This document shows, in pieces, positions 1 to 8,244 of a stretch of DNA of 64,000 nucleotides. The notes below the pieces were generated by a model. The model was not told where the DNA came from, searched no databases, and saw only the letters and a program-made list of their open reading frames with translations. Location of the stretch: NCBI RefSeq assembly GCF_018336815.1, contig NZ_CP050497.1, positions 1,240,001 to 1,304,000 of the forward strand. The letters are read 5' to 3'. The translations under genes were made by a program, and so were the position numbers. The first letter of the stretch is position 1. Each line of letters begins with the position of its first letter. The stretch comes from Treponema vincentii (GTDB lineage: Bacteria; Spirochaetota; Spirochaetia; Treponematales; Treponemataceae).

Positions 1-1
1 G

Positions 2-1267
2 CACGGCACAAGTGCTATCACCGGCTGCACGGCAAGTAAAGGCGGCGGCGTTTATGTAAGTGGCGGAACCTTTAAAATGCAAGATTCCGCAATCGTTACC
101 CCCTCTACCGGACCCGATCAATATACGGCGGGCAAAAACGATGTGTATTTGGAGAGCGGAAAGATGATAACCATTAACGGAACGCTTACCGGTACGGCTC
201 CCGTTGCGCGCATTACAGTACCGAATACGGCCTACAACACGTCCACGCAAGTGCTTACCGACGCTATAACAACAGGCTCACCACAAAACTACACCAAGTT
301 TACGGTAACGCCGCAGGATGTGGTGGACGGGAAGATGTTTTGGTATATTACTGATGCCGGTACGTTGAAAGCGGAAGTTGAGGATCTTCAAACGTTGAAA
401 GAAACAGTTCAGGCTGCACCTGCCGATAATACGCCCTTTATTATAAAGCTGGCAGGTACTATCAGCATCCGTGAAATGGTTCAAATACCGAACGGGAAAA
501 AGATTACGTTAAAGGCAGATAACGCAACTAAACCTGCAATCTTAAAATGTTCTCACAATTGGCAGATATATACATACTTTGATGTACAAAGCGGTGCGGC
601 GTTAACATTAGAAGGACTGATAACATTGCAAGGATTTGCCTCCAGCTATGCGAAGCAACACTACGCGCTCTCTGTAAACCATAATGGCAACGCAGAAATC
701 AAAGACGGCGTAACAATTACCGGGTTTAAAAATTCCGATGTTACTACAACTGGCGGGGTTAAGTATAGCGGAAAAGGACCTGTGTTTGTAGACGGAACGC
801 TTACCATGTCAGGCGGAACGATTAAGGAAAACACAGTCGGGAATGGTGCCACTATGTGGCTTGGCGGCGGCGGCGGCGTATATGTAGGTGCAACCGGAAA
901 ATTTATAATGAAAGGCGGGACAATTACCCAAAACAAAGCCAGCGGTTATAACACCTCCAACGGCGGCAGCGGCGTATATGTTAAAGGACAGTTTACGATG
1001 GAAGGCGGAACAATTGAGGAGAACAAAGAAGCATATGCGGGCGGAGGCGTACTCGTAGGAGGAGGAGGAGTATTCAATATGAAAGGCGGCAAAATTACCA
1101 AAAATAAATCCAATAGAGGTAAGGGTGTGATGGTTCGTGGTGATAGTGATGGTCGTGCTACCTTTGACTGGCAGGACGGCGAAATAATTGACAACGAGGG
1201 CACTGGTAATGCAGTAGTTACTGAGGGTGATGTTAATTTTGATAACCATGGTCACACGGCAAGCTAA
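2..1267 (+). CDS. Beta-helix repeat surface protein, 5' truncated
   Basis: The reading frame is open from the first bases of the window, so the N-terminus and any signal peptide lie upstream. The protein is rich in Gly, Thr and Lys. It has irregular repeats of the type GGTI-x-(E/Q)NK alternating with GGGVYV, best seen in the last 150 residues. This pattern resembles the polymorphic outer-membrane (Pmp-like) repeats that fold as a right-handed parallel beta-helix in adhesins. No C-terminal beta-barrel is visible; the protein ends in a polar tail. A surface or adhesin role is inferred from the repeats. Other extracellular beta-helix proteins are possible. Confidence 0.72.
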   Translation, partial: HGTSAITGCTASKGGGVYVSGGTFKMQDSAIVTPSTGPDQYTAGKNDVYLESGKMITINGTLTGTAPVARITVPNTAYNTSTQVLTDAITTGSPQNYTKFTVTPQDVVDGKMFWYITDAGTLKAEVEDLQTLKETVQAAPADNTPFIIKLAGTISIREMVQIPNGKKITLKADNATKPAILKCSHNWQIYTYFDVQSGAALTLEGLITLQGFASSYAKQHYALSVNHNGNAEIKDGVTITGFKNSDVTTTGGVKYSGKGPVFVDGTLTMSGGTIKENTVGNGATMWLGGGGGVYVGATGKFIMKGGTITQNKASGYNTSNGGSGVYVKGQFTMEGGTIEENKEAYAGGGVLVGGGGVFNMKGGKITKNKSNRGKGVMVRGDSDGRATFDWQDGEIIDNEGTGNAVVTEGDVNFDNHGHTAS

Positions 1268-1402
1268 GGGGGGTAATGGGTAATGGGTAATGGATAATTG
1301 GTAATGGGTAATGGATAATGGGTAATTGGTAATTATGAATTACAAATTACACATTACCAATTACACATTAAAAATTGATTACAAATTACACATTACCAAT
1401 TA
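1268..1402. repeat. TAATGG/TAATTG low-complexity repeat with inverted arms
   Basis: Short iterations of GGTAATGGGTAATGGATAAT run to about 1335. They are followed by the complementary iterations ATTACAAATTACACATTACC to about 1400, so the two halves can pair as a long AT-rich stem. Shorter versions occur at 2710-2784 and 5748-5772. The repeat lies directly upstream of both copies of the MKKNCVKAALCALVF signal-peptide segment, so it probably belongs to the duplicated block. Confidence 0.7.
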
Positions 1403-1422
1403 GTTATCGGGAGCATTGAAGT

Positions 1423-1557
1423 ATGAAGAAAAATTGTGTAAAGGCAGCGCTCTGTGCGCTGGTATTTTTGGGCGCTTCCCTTCTTTTTGCTCAAGAGGTA
1501 AAAGCGGTTAAATTAAAAAAATCGCCAAGGCCGCAAAGTTCGCAAAGAGGAAAGTAA
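1423..1557 (+). pseudogene. Orphan signal peptide, duplicate of the 2793 gene start
   Basis: This 44-codon reading frame encodes a signal peptide nearly identical to the start of the outer-membrane protein gene at 2793 (MKKNCVKAALCALVFLGAS, then LLFAQEV here and VLFAQEV there). The match includes the upstream TTATCGGGAG ribosome-binding region. After AQEV it runs into the CGCAAAG-type repeats and stops at 1555. It is most simply a 5' fragment left by duplication or insertion. The start here is ATG, while the 2793 copy has GTG. A secreted 20-residue peptide is possible but not supported. Confidence 0.6.
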
Positions 1558-1737
1558 AGAATACTTCAAACAAAGCTCCCCTTAAATTCCTTTGCGCTCT
1601 TAGTGTCCTTTGCGGTTAAATTAAAAAAAACCGCAAAGGCCGCAAGGAACGCCAAGGGAAAATTAAAGAATGTGTTATCAAATCGCCATCAAAATTCTTT
1701 GCGCTCTTAGTGTCCTTTGCGGTTAAATTAAAAAAAA
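1504..1737. repeat. Tandem CGCAAAG/CTTTGCG repeat, about 107-bp period
   Basis: The segment GCGGTTAAATTAAAAAAA recurs at about 1504, 1612 and 1719. Between copies are CTTTGCGCTCTTAGTGTCC and its approximate complement (CCGCAAAGGCCGCAAGG), so each unit can fold back. The first unit is fused in frame to the orphan signal peptide. The repeat lies directly upstream of the Rpn-family nuclease gene. Confidence 0.68.
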
Positions 1738-1794
1738 TGTTCCTTTAAAACTACTGAAGATATGGTATAATTAAGGCAAGAGAGGGCATAAGTT

Positions 1795-2712
1795 ATGAGT
1801 ACTTCAAACAGAAAATATAAAGACTCGGTGTTCGTCGACCTTTTCAGTGAAGACGAAAAAGCAAAAGAGAATTTTTTATCGCTATATAATGCTCTGCATG
1901 GAACGGACTTGAAAGATACAGAGCAGCTAAAAACGGTCAGGCTCGATCAGATCCTCTATATGGCATTCTATAATGATGTGTCTTATCTTGTCGATAACAA
2001 AATAATAGTCCTTGCAGAACACCAATCGACGATAAATCCCAATATGCCTCTCCGCTGTCTTGAGTATGTAAGCCGCTTGTATGAAACCCTCTTTGAATCA
2101 AAAGAAAAATACAGCCGTAAGCTTTTAAAAATTCCGGTTCCTGAGTTTTATGTTTTTTATAACGGTGAGGAACCATATCCTTCCGATAAAACTCTGAAAC
2201 TATCGGAGGCCTTTATAGAAAGAGGAACGGAAACTAATCTTGAGTTGACCGTTAAAGTAATAAACATAAACCGGCAAAACCGTCATCCCGTATTGGAAAA
2301 TTGCCGGACAATGCAGGAATACAGTATATTTGTGGAAACGGTGCGCAAGTGGAAAGAGATAGATAGTCAAAACGGTTTTGAAAAAGCCGTTGAAGAATGT
2401 ATAGAAAATAATATTTTGCGTGAATATCTAAAACGCAAGACGAAGGAGGTATTGAATATGTTACTGGCAGAATATGATTATGAAACAGATATTGCAGTAC
2501 AGCGAGCCGAAGAACATGAAATCGCCTTTGCCGAAGGAATTGAACAGGGGATTGAGCAAGGAATTGAGCAAGGAATACAACAGGGCTTTTCCGACGGTTC
2601 ATACAAAAAAGCTCTTGAAACGGCAAAATTGATGAAACATGCGAATTGTGAACTTGATTTTATTATGCAGATGACCGGCCTCAGTAAAGAAGAAGTGGAA
2701 GCGATTAATTAA
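1795..2712 (+). CDS. Rpn family recombination-promoting nuclease/putative transposase
   Basis: The 305-residue protein has the N-terminal half typical of the Rpn/PD-(D/E)XK family (COG5464): MSTSNRKYKDSVFVDLFSED, then VDNKIIVLAEHQS with the D...E-x-Q catalytic arrangement near residues 67-78. The C-terminal half carries the family's low-complexity linker with tandem GIEQG pentapeptides (about residues 246-264). The ATG at 1795 follows AGAGAGGG. A TATAAT at 1766-1771 could serve as -10. Known members are DNA endonucleases that promote RecA-independent recombination. The gene sits between two copies of a duplicated signal-peptide segment, which fits a mobile or recombinogenic history. Confidence 0.88.
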   Translation: MSTSNRKYKDSVFVDLFSEDEKAKENFLSLYNALHGTDLKDTEQLKTVRLDQILYMAFYNDVSYLVDNKIIVLAEHQSTINPNMPLRCLEYVSRLYETLFESKEKYSRKLLKIPVPEFYVFYNGEEPYPSDKTLKLSEAFIERGTETNLELTVKVININRQNRHPVLENCRTMQEYSIFVETVRKWKEIDSQNGFEKAVEECIENNILREYLKRKTKEVLNMLLAEYDYETDIAVQRAEEHEIAFAEGIEQGIEQGIEQGIQQGFSDGSYKKALETAKLMKHANCELDFIMQMTGLSKEEVEAIN

Positions 2713-2784
2713 TTGGTAATGGATAATTGGTAATTTAAGAAAATTACACATTACAAATTACCAATTAAAAATTACTTATCGGGA
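2710..2784. repeat. TAATTGG/CCAATTA repeat, second copy
   Basis: AATTGGTAATGGATAATTGG is followed by AAATTACACATTACAAATTACC, which can form an AT-rich stem. It then runs into TTATCGGGAG, the ribosome-binding region of the 2793 gene. The arrangement matches 1340-1422, so the duplication covers repeat, leader and signal peptide. Confidence 0.62.
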
Positions 2785-2792
2785 GAATTGAT

Positions 2793-3351
2793 GTGAAGAA
2801 AAATTGTGTAAAGGCAGCGCTCTGTGCGCTGGTATTTTTGGGAGCTTCCGTTCTTTTTGCTCAAGAGGTTGAGGATGAACCTAAAAGAGAAAAAGACGGC
2901 CTTCATTGGTCTTTGGGTATTTCGGCGGAAGGGAATATGAATGTACCGAAAGGCTCTGCCTTGGGTGCAGGGCTGTACGGGATGTTTGTATTGCCTAATT
3001 GGGTTAAAACGGGCAGGTTTTCAGCCGGTGTAAAGCTCTTGTATTCGACGGAATTTAAAAGATACGGTCTTCTTGATACGGCTGTTTTGTTCCGCTGGAA
3101 TTTTTATGATTTTGCAAAGTTTAAAACCTGCGATTCAGGATTTTTTTGTTCAGGCGGAAGGAGGTGTTTCCTTAGGCTGGAACGGAAAGACCGCAAAACC
3201 CTTTGTATTCGGTTTGGGAGAAGGAACATTCGGTTACCGCTTTGCAGTAAAAAACTTTTTTATCGAACCGTATATAAGAGGCGGCTATCCGGTAATCTGG
3301 GCAGCCGGAATGAGCGGAGGATTTAGAAAAAACAGAAAAGTCGGATTTTAG
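2793..3351 (+). pseudogene. Outer-membrane beta-barrel-type protein, frameshifted at a T7 run
   Basis: A GTG start at 2793, after TTATCGGGAG, gives a clear signal peptide cleaved near FAQEV. Alternating aromatic/polar strands follow, as in small spirochaete outer-membrane proteins. At 3141-3147 seven T residues throw the frame. Removing one T joins it to the frame that continues VQAEGGVSLGW...YIRGGYPVIWAAG and ends with a terminal Phe at 3351. As written, translation stops at 3326 in out-of-frame sequence. It may be a decayed gene, a phase-variable tract or a sequencing error. The exact family is not recognised. Confidence 0.7.
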
Positions 3352-3359
3352 TTTTAGTT

Positions 3360-5615
3360 TTGGCGGTACTTTTGGTATCGGTTTCCGCTTGTAAAAACCC
3401 GTTTTTAAAGAAGATGCTGGTTGAGGAGGGGAAGGGTGAAAGTTCTGCGGTTCCCAAACACACGGTAATTTTCAGCGTGGAAGGAGGAAACGGCACGCTT
3501 AAAGTAAAGGCGGACGGTGTAGAGGAAACGGCGAAGAGCCCCATAAGCATTGAACAGGGTAAAAAGGTAACTTTTACGGCCGAACCTGCCGCAGGCTACA
3601 TGATAAAAGAGTGGAAAGTAGACGGCGCCGTCATTACAGGCAATACGGAAAATTCATATATCCATACCGTTACAAAAGCGGTTGACGTTAAAGTGAGCTT
3701 TGAAGCGCTCCCGTCCGGCAAAGCCTCGTATACGGTAAAACACTATCGGGAAAAACCGGAAGGCGGTTATCCTGCAGAGCCTGCGGAAAGGGAAATCTTA
3801 AACGGTACCGTGGGAGCAGATGCCGCATACACGGCGAAAATCTACGAAGGCTTTACCTACAATTCAAGCCTTACCAAAATAAACGGAACCGTACAAACGA
3901 GCGGCACGATAAGCGCCGGCAGCGCTACCGCCGTAGAACTCTATTATGAGCGAAAGACGGTAAACGTAACCTTTAAACTTGCAGGCGGCGCCGTAGACGG
4001 CAATACGGATGATGTTGTAAAACCGGGCAAATACGGAACAGCCTTGACTGCTCCCGCTCCCGTAAAAACGGGCGCCGTTTTTAAAGGATGGGAACCTGCC
4101 CTGCCTTCATCTCCTCTTTTCCCCGCAGTCGATGCGGAATACACTGCGAAATGGGCGGCGCTTTATACCATCACCTTCGGCGTAGAAGGCGGTACAGGCG
4201 GCGCACTGAAAGCCAAAGTTGACGGCAATGAAATCACTACGGGCGATTCAGTCGAACAGGGTAAGTCTGTTGTCTTTACGGCGGAACCTTCAGAGGGCTA
4301 TGTGCTGGAACAGTGGACAAACGCCGGTCTGGCAATAACCGAAGCAGGCACGGACAAAACCTACACCCACACCGTAACGGCAGCAGTCGACATAAAGGTG
4401 AGCTTTGCTGCCCCCTTTGTCGAAGGCGGCGCCTCGCTCATCTTAAGCCCCGACAAGCTCGACATCCAAGTTAAGGCGGTAACCTCGGACGGTTCCGCCA
4501 TAGCTGTAGAAGGCTGCACCGAAACGGAACTTACAAGCGGTACCGCAACCGTGCTGCATGCAAAAGGCACTGTTGTTATCCTCAAAGGCAAAATCATCGA
4601 GCTGTACTGCGGTGATCAGGGTATCCAAAATAAACTTACCGCCCTTAACATACAAGGCTTAACGGCTTTGCAAGTGCTGGCCTGCAACTACAATCAGCTC
4701 ACCGCGCTTAACGTACAGGGCTTAACCGCTTTGCAAGAGCTGTCCTGCAACTACAATCAGCTTACCGCCCTTAATGTGCAGGGCTGCACCGCTTTGCAAT
4801 GGCTGTGGTGCGAACGCAATCAGCTTACCGAGCTTAATGTGCAGGGCTTAACCGCTTTGGAAAGGCTGTACTGCTGGGAGAATCAGCTTACCGAACTTAA
4901 TGTGCAGGGCTTAACTGCTTTGCAAAGGCTGGACTGCGGCGGCAATCAACTTACCGAACTTAATGTGCAGGGCTTAACCGCTTTGAAAGAGCTGTTCTGC
5001 GGCTCCAATCAGCTTACCGCCCTTAATGTGCAGGGCTTAACCGCTTTGAAAGAGCTGTTCTGCGGCGAAAATCAACTTACCGCCCTCAATGTACAGGGCT
5101 GTACCGCTTTGAAAGAGCTGTCCTGCGGCGGCAATCAGCTGACCGCCCTTAATGCACAAGGCTGCACCGCTTTGCAAGACCTGTTCTACAGCGGTGAGCA
5201 ACTTACCGCCCTCAATGTACAGGGCTGTACCGCTTTGGAAAGGCTGTACTGCTACGGACATCAGCTTACCGCCCTTAACGCACAAGGCTGCACCGCTTTG
5301 GAAAGGCTGTACTGCTACGGACATCAGCTTACCGCTCTTAATGTGCAGGGCTGCACCGCTTTGCAAACGCTGTGGTGCTACAACAATCAGCTCACCGCAG
5401 ACGCATTTAAAAAGCTCTTTGACGATTTACCGGTTCGAGCGGATAGCGATGATGCGAAGTGTTATCTTTACACCGAAGAAACCGGCGTTAGCGAAGGCAA
5501 TCACACGGACTTTACCGCTCCGCAAGACTTAAAGGATGCCTTTGATAATGCTAAAAATAACAAGAAGTGGAAGATGTATAAGTGGAATGGAAACTGGCCG
5601 GGGGTTGAGATTTAA
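3360..5615 (+). CDS. InlB-repeat and treponemal leucine-rich-repeat lipoprotein
   Basis: From the only usable start (TTG 3360) the protein has 751 residues. A lipobox LVSVSAC puts the lipidated Cys at residue 11. Next come a divergent InlB B-repeat (about 32-115), a Listeria-Bacteroides-type repeat ending FKGWEP (about 200-265) and a second InlB repeat (about 270-350). Twelve 21-residue LRRs follow (426-677; LTALNVQGCTALQELSC type), then a C-terminal cap. The frame stays open upstream to 3327 and would read KKQKSRILVLVLAVLL, a normal lipoprotein n-region, but no ATG precedes it. The sequence there reads GGAGGATTTAGAAAAAACAG, as if a T had been lost from ATG. Similar LRR proteins (LrrA type) are surface adhesins; adhesion is inferred here. 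Confidence 0.85.
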   Translation: MAVLLVSVSACKNPFLKKMLVEEGKGESSAVPKHTVIFSVEGGNGTLKVKADGVEETAKSPISIEQGKKVTFTAEPAAGYMIKEWKVDGAVITGNTENSYIHTVTKAVDVKVSFEALPSGKASYTVKHYREKPEGGYPAEPAEREILNGTVGADAAYTAKIYEGFTYNSSLTKINGTVQTSGTISAGSATAVELYYERKTVNVTFKLAGGAVDGNTDDVVKPGKYGTALTAPAPVKTGAVFKGWEPALPSSPLFPAVDAEYTAKWAALYTITFGVEGGTGGALKAKVDGNEITTGDSVEQGKSVVFTAEPSEGYVLEQWTNAGLAITEAGTDKTYTHTVTAAVDIKVSFAAPFVEGGASLILSPDKLDIQVKAVTSDGSAIAVEGCTETELTSGTATVLHAKGTVVILKGKIIELYCGDQGIQNKLTALNIQGLTALQVLACNYNQLTALNVQGLTALQELSCNYNQLTALNVQGCTALQWLWCERNQLTELNVQGLTALERLYCWENQLTELNVQGLTALQRLDCGGNQLTELNVQGLTALKELFCGSNQLTALNVQGLTALKELFCGENQLTALNVQGCTALKELSCGGNQLTALNAQGCTALQDLFYSGEQLTALNVQGCTALERLYCYGHQLTALNAQGCTALERLYCYGHQLTALNVQGCTALQTLWCYNNQLTADAFKKLFDDLPVRADSDDAKCYLYTEETGVSEGNHTDFTAPQDLKDAFDNAKNNKKWKMYKWNGNWPGVEI
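4635..5390 (+). repeat. Twelve tandem 63-bp LRR-coding repeats
   Basis: Twelve contiguous 63-bp units each encode L-T-(A/E)-L-N-(V/I/A)-Q-G-(L/C)-T-A-L-x-x-L-x-C-x-x-x-Q. Codons are nearly identical between neighbours, for example the units at 5202 and 5265. This suggests recent expansion and room for copy-number change by slippage or recombination. Confidence 0.9.
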
Positions 5616-5643
5616 TGGAAATAACGGGGAATGAGCAAGGGAG

Positions 5644-5684
5644 GGAAAGACACTTATCCGGAAAAAAGTGTCTTTCCTTCCCTC
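5644..5684 (+). terminator. Rho-independent terminator after the LRR lipoprotein gene
   Basis: GGAAAGACACTT (5644-5655) pairs perfectly with AAGTGTCTTTCC (5666-5677) across a 10-nt loop. A pyrimidine-rich tail ending CTTTTTC follows. It lies 30 bp after the lipoprotein stop codon. Confidence 0.8.
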
Positions 5685-5798
5685 TTCTTTTTCGGGAGCC
5701 TTCCTATCCTCAAATGCTGTGCGGAATTTCGGAGGTATGGGGGGGGGATGGGTAATTACCCATTACAAATTGATTCGACCTCTGATATATTTTAAAAA

Positions 5799-5827
5799 TT
5801 GACATTTTCAAAAAATCCCTGTATCAT
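5799..5827 (+). promoter_or_regulatory. Sigma70-type promoter for the beta-CASP gene, probably leaderless
   Basis: TTGACA (5799-5804), a 17-nt spacer, then TATCAT (5822-5827). The ATG at 5834 begins 7 nt after the -10 box, where transcription would be expected to start. There is no Shine-Dalgarno sequence between them. Confidence 0.72.
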
Positions 5828-5833
5828 TTTTTT

Positions 5834-7240
5834 ATGAGCATCAACGTGTATTCTCTGGGAGCCGCAGAGGAAGTAACCGGTTCAAAGCATATTCTCGATG
5901 TCGATGGGTATTTGTATCTTTTTGACTGCGGAGCTTTTCAAGGGAAACGGGCGGAAGCCGATAAAAAAAACCGCGATTTTAATGTTCCCGCCGATAAATT
6001 AACCGCCGTTGTTCTTACCCACGGGCACTATGATCACTGCGGGCTGTTGCCGCTGTTGGGTATACACGGGTTTACCGGCAATATCTATGCGACGCCCGCG
6101 TCACGGGATATCGCCAATCTCGTGCTGATGGATTCCGCCCGTATACAGGCGCGGGATGCCGAATATTTACAAAAACAAGCAATCAAAAAACACGAAAAAT
6201 TCGACTGGAAGCCGCTTTTTACCGAAGAAGATGCCGTGCAAACCATCAATCAATTTGTAACGGTTTCGTATCATCGTCCCGTGTGGATCGGCCCGAATGT
6301 GCAGCTTGAATTTTATGATGCGGGGCATATTCTCGGTTCCGCAATCGCGTTTATTACGGCAAAAGATTCCGCCGGTAAGACTGTAAAAATTGCCTTTACC
6401 GGAGACCTCGGCAGAAAGAATAAATCGATTATCCGCGACCCCGATATTATCCCTGCTGCCGATTATATTATGATAGAAAGTACGTATGGAAACCGTCGGC
6501 ATGAGGATATTCACAATGCGATGGAGATGCTGGAACGTGCGGTTAACGATGCGGTAAAGATGCGCGGTAAGATTATCATCCCCGCCTTTGCCGTTGAGCG
6601 GACGCAGGAACTCATCTATTATTTCCATCTGTTGACGGATCAAAAACGGATTCCGCACATTTCCATCTATGTCGATTCGCCGATGGCGGTGAACGCAACG
6701 ACCATCTTTCAGGTGCATCCCGAATGCTTCGATCACGAAACGCAGGAAGCTTTTGTTAAACATCACAAAAACCCATTCGGCTTTAATGCGCTCAAGTTTA
6801 TTACGAGTGTCGATGAATCGAAGGCGCTGAACGCGATGGAAGAGCCGATGGTTATTATCAGTGCGGACGGTATGTGTGAATTCGGCCGCATTACGCATCA
6901 TCTTGCAAATAATATTTCAAAGCCTTCGACAAAAATTATGCTGGTCGGCTATATGGCGGAAAATACACTCGGTAGGCGTTTGATGAACCGTGAGCCGGAG
7001 GTAAAGATATTCGGAGAATGGCATCCGGTTCGCGCCGAAATTCTTCAGATTAATGCGTTTAGCGCCCATGCCGACTATGTCGAAATTCTTGAGTGGCTTG
7101 ACAGTCTCGACACCGGAAGCTTGAAAAAGCTGTTGATGGTGCACGGCGAACCGGATGCACAGAGCTTTTTGCAGGCGTATTTACAGGAACACCACTATGA
7201 ATCGCATATTATGCGATACGGCGATGTGATAGAGTTATAG
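5834..7240 (+). CDS. Metallo-beta-lactamase/beta-CASP RNase-like protein
   Basis: The 468-residue protein has the MBL signature THGHYDHCG (His63, His65, Asp67, His68), a downstream AGHILGSA His motif, FTGDLG and the C-terminal SAHADY histidine. Between them is a beta-CASP insert with PAFAVERTQE. This order matches RNA-processing MBL exonucleases/endonucleases (CPSF73-like, Ysh1 type) that use two zinc ions; length is normal. Preferred RNA substrates cannot be read from sequence. The rlmB-like gene starts 2 nt after the stop, so the two are probably co-transcribed. A diverged, broken paralogue lies at 44091-46185. Confidence 0.92.
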   Translation: MSINVYSLGAAEEVTGSKHILDVDGYLYLFDCGAFQGKRAEADKKNRDFNVPADKLTAVVLTHGHYDHCGLLPLLGIHGFTGNIYATPASRDIANLVLMDSARIQARDAEYLQKQAIKKHEKFDWKPLFTEEDAVQTINQFVTVSYHRPVWIGPNVQLEFYDAGHILGSAIAFITAKDSAGKTVKIAFTGDLGRKNKSIIRDPDIIPAADYIMIESTYGNRRHEDIHNAMEMLERAVNDAVKMRGKIIIPAFAVERTQELIYYFHLLTDQKRIPHISIYVDSPMAVNATTIFQVHPECFDHETQEAFVKHHKNPFGFNALKFITSVDESKALNAMEEPMVIISADGMCEFGRITHHLANNISKPSTKIMLVGYMAENTLGRRLMNREPEVKIFGEWHPVRAEILQINAFSAHADYVEILEWLDSLDTGSLKKLLMVHGEPDAQSFLQAYLQEHHYESHIMRYGDVIEL

Positions 7241-7242
7241 CA

Positions 7243-8145
7243 ATGCAGATTATTACCGGTTTTCATGCGATAGAAGAATTACTGCGTTCGGTTGAAGCTC
7301 AGTTGGAGAAAAAAAATTCGGAAACAAAAAGCTCCGCAACTGCAACAAAGAATTCCGATGTGGGGAAAAAAATTGGCGGCGACCGAAAGGCTGTTGTTAA
7401 CGGAAAAGCTGCTGTCAGTGGTAAGGCTGTTGGCGGCGGAAAGGCATCCGGATTGCGGCTCAAGATTCTTTACGCCAAGCAGGGGCCGCGCGTAAAAAAG
7501 ATACTCGCGCAGGCGGAAAAACTTTCAATTACGATAGAGCAGCGAACTGATGCCGAACTTGATAAGTTGACGGCACCCCTGCCGGAATATCTGCAAAATC
7601 ATCGAGGGATTATCTTGATCGATGATCGTCCGCAGGAACAGGCGCCGAAGCTTTCCGCCGATGCGCTGCTCGCCGCGCTTGCTTCCTGCGAAAAAGCCTT
7701 TGTCGTTGTTCTTGATTCAATTACCGACCCTCACAATACCGGCGCCATTATCCGCAGCGCCGATCAATTCGCCGTTGACGCCGTTGTGCTGCCCGAACGG
7801 AGATCCGCCGGAGACTTTCAGACGGTTAGTAAAATCAGCGCGGGGGCGGCGGCGTGGGTGCCGCTTTTATACACGGCGAATTTGGTGCGGACGGTGGAAG
7901 AGCTCAAACGCAACGGCTTTTGGGTATTCGGCGCTGACGCCCAAGGAGAGCCGCTCCCGCACACCAAGTTCCCCGACAAAACGATACTGATTATGGGCAG
8001 CGAAGGGTCGGGCATCAGCCGCTTGTTAAAAGCCTCCTGCGATTCCTTTACGGCAATCCCCACCTCCGGCAAGCTCGACAGTTTAAATGTTTCGGTCGCC
8101 GCCGGTATTCTGATGTATGAGGTACGCCGACAGCAAAACGGGTAG
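7243..8145 (+). CDS. rlmB: 23S rRNA (guanosine-2'-O-)-methyltransferase RlmB-like
   Basis: The 300-residue SPOUT (TrmH-family) protein has the three knot motifs DPHNTGAIIRSA, IMGSEGSGISRL and LNVSVAAGILMYE, which bind SAM. The N-terminus (MQIITGFHAIEELLR) is the substrate-binding domain of RlmB. It is interrupted by a low-complexity Lys/Gly/Ala/Val segment (about residues 22-70) not usual in the family. RlmB methylates the 23S rRNA peptidyl-transferase loop (G2251 in E. coli). The start lies 2 nt past the upstream stop codon, which implies translational coupling. A second SPOUT gene lies convergently at 8233-8997, so substrate assignment is moderate. Confidence 0.85.
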   Translation: MQIITGFHAIEELLRSVEAQLEKKNSETKSSATATKNSDVGKKIGGDRKAVVNGKAAVSGKAVGGGKASGLRLKILYAKQGPRVKKILAQAEKLSITIEQRTDAELDKLTAPLPEYLQNHRGIILIDDRPQEQAPKLSADALLAALASCEKAFVVVLDSITDPHNTGAIIRSADQFAVDAVVLPERRSAGDFQTVSKISAGAAAWVPLLYTANLVRTVEELKRNGFWVFGADAQGEPLPHTKFPDKTILIMGSEGSGISRLLKASCDSFTAIPTSGKLDSLNVSVAAGILMYEVRRQQNG

Positions 8146-8154
8146 GGGAGGCAG

Positions 8155-8244
8155 GGTGAACGCATCAGGTCGTTTTTTACCACCCCCGCGGGAAAATTGA
8201 TACTATTCGACCAGAGTTGAACCTCTTCGCGGTTATTCCCGCCG
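8155..8244 (+). repeat. Composite palindromic element, 5' half only
   Basis: It starts with GGTGAACGCATCAGG, then a T-rich spacer, CGACCAGAG and the short stem TTGAACC...GCGGTT, enclosed by CGGGAA...TTCCCG. This matches the left half of the elements at 18821, 41772 and (inverted) 57848. The right half is missing. The element runs into the last codons and stop of the minus-strand methyltransferase gene (stop at 8233-8235), so insertion or decay has shaped that C-terminus. Confidence 0.6.

Noticed and set aside
1504..1737. Possible CRISPR array
   Set aside because: There are only about three units, they contain internal inverted repeats, there are no unique spacers of constant length, and no cas genes are near.
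5037..5366. Antisense open frames through the LRR repeats
   Set aside because: They arise from the regular 63-bp codon pattern on the opposite strand.
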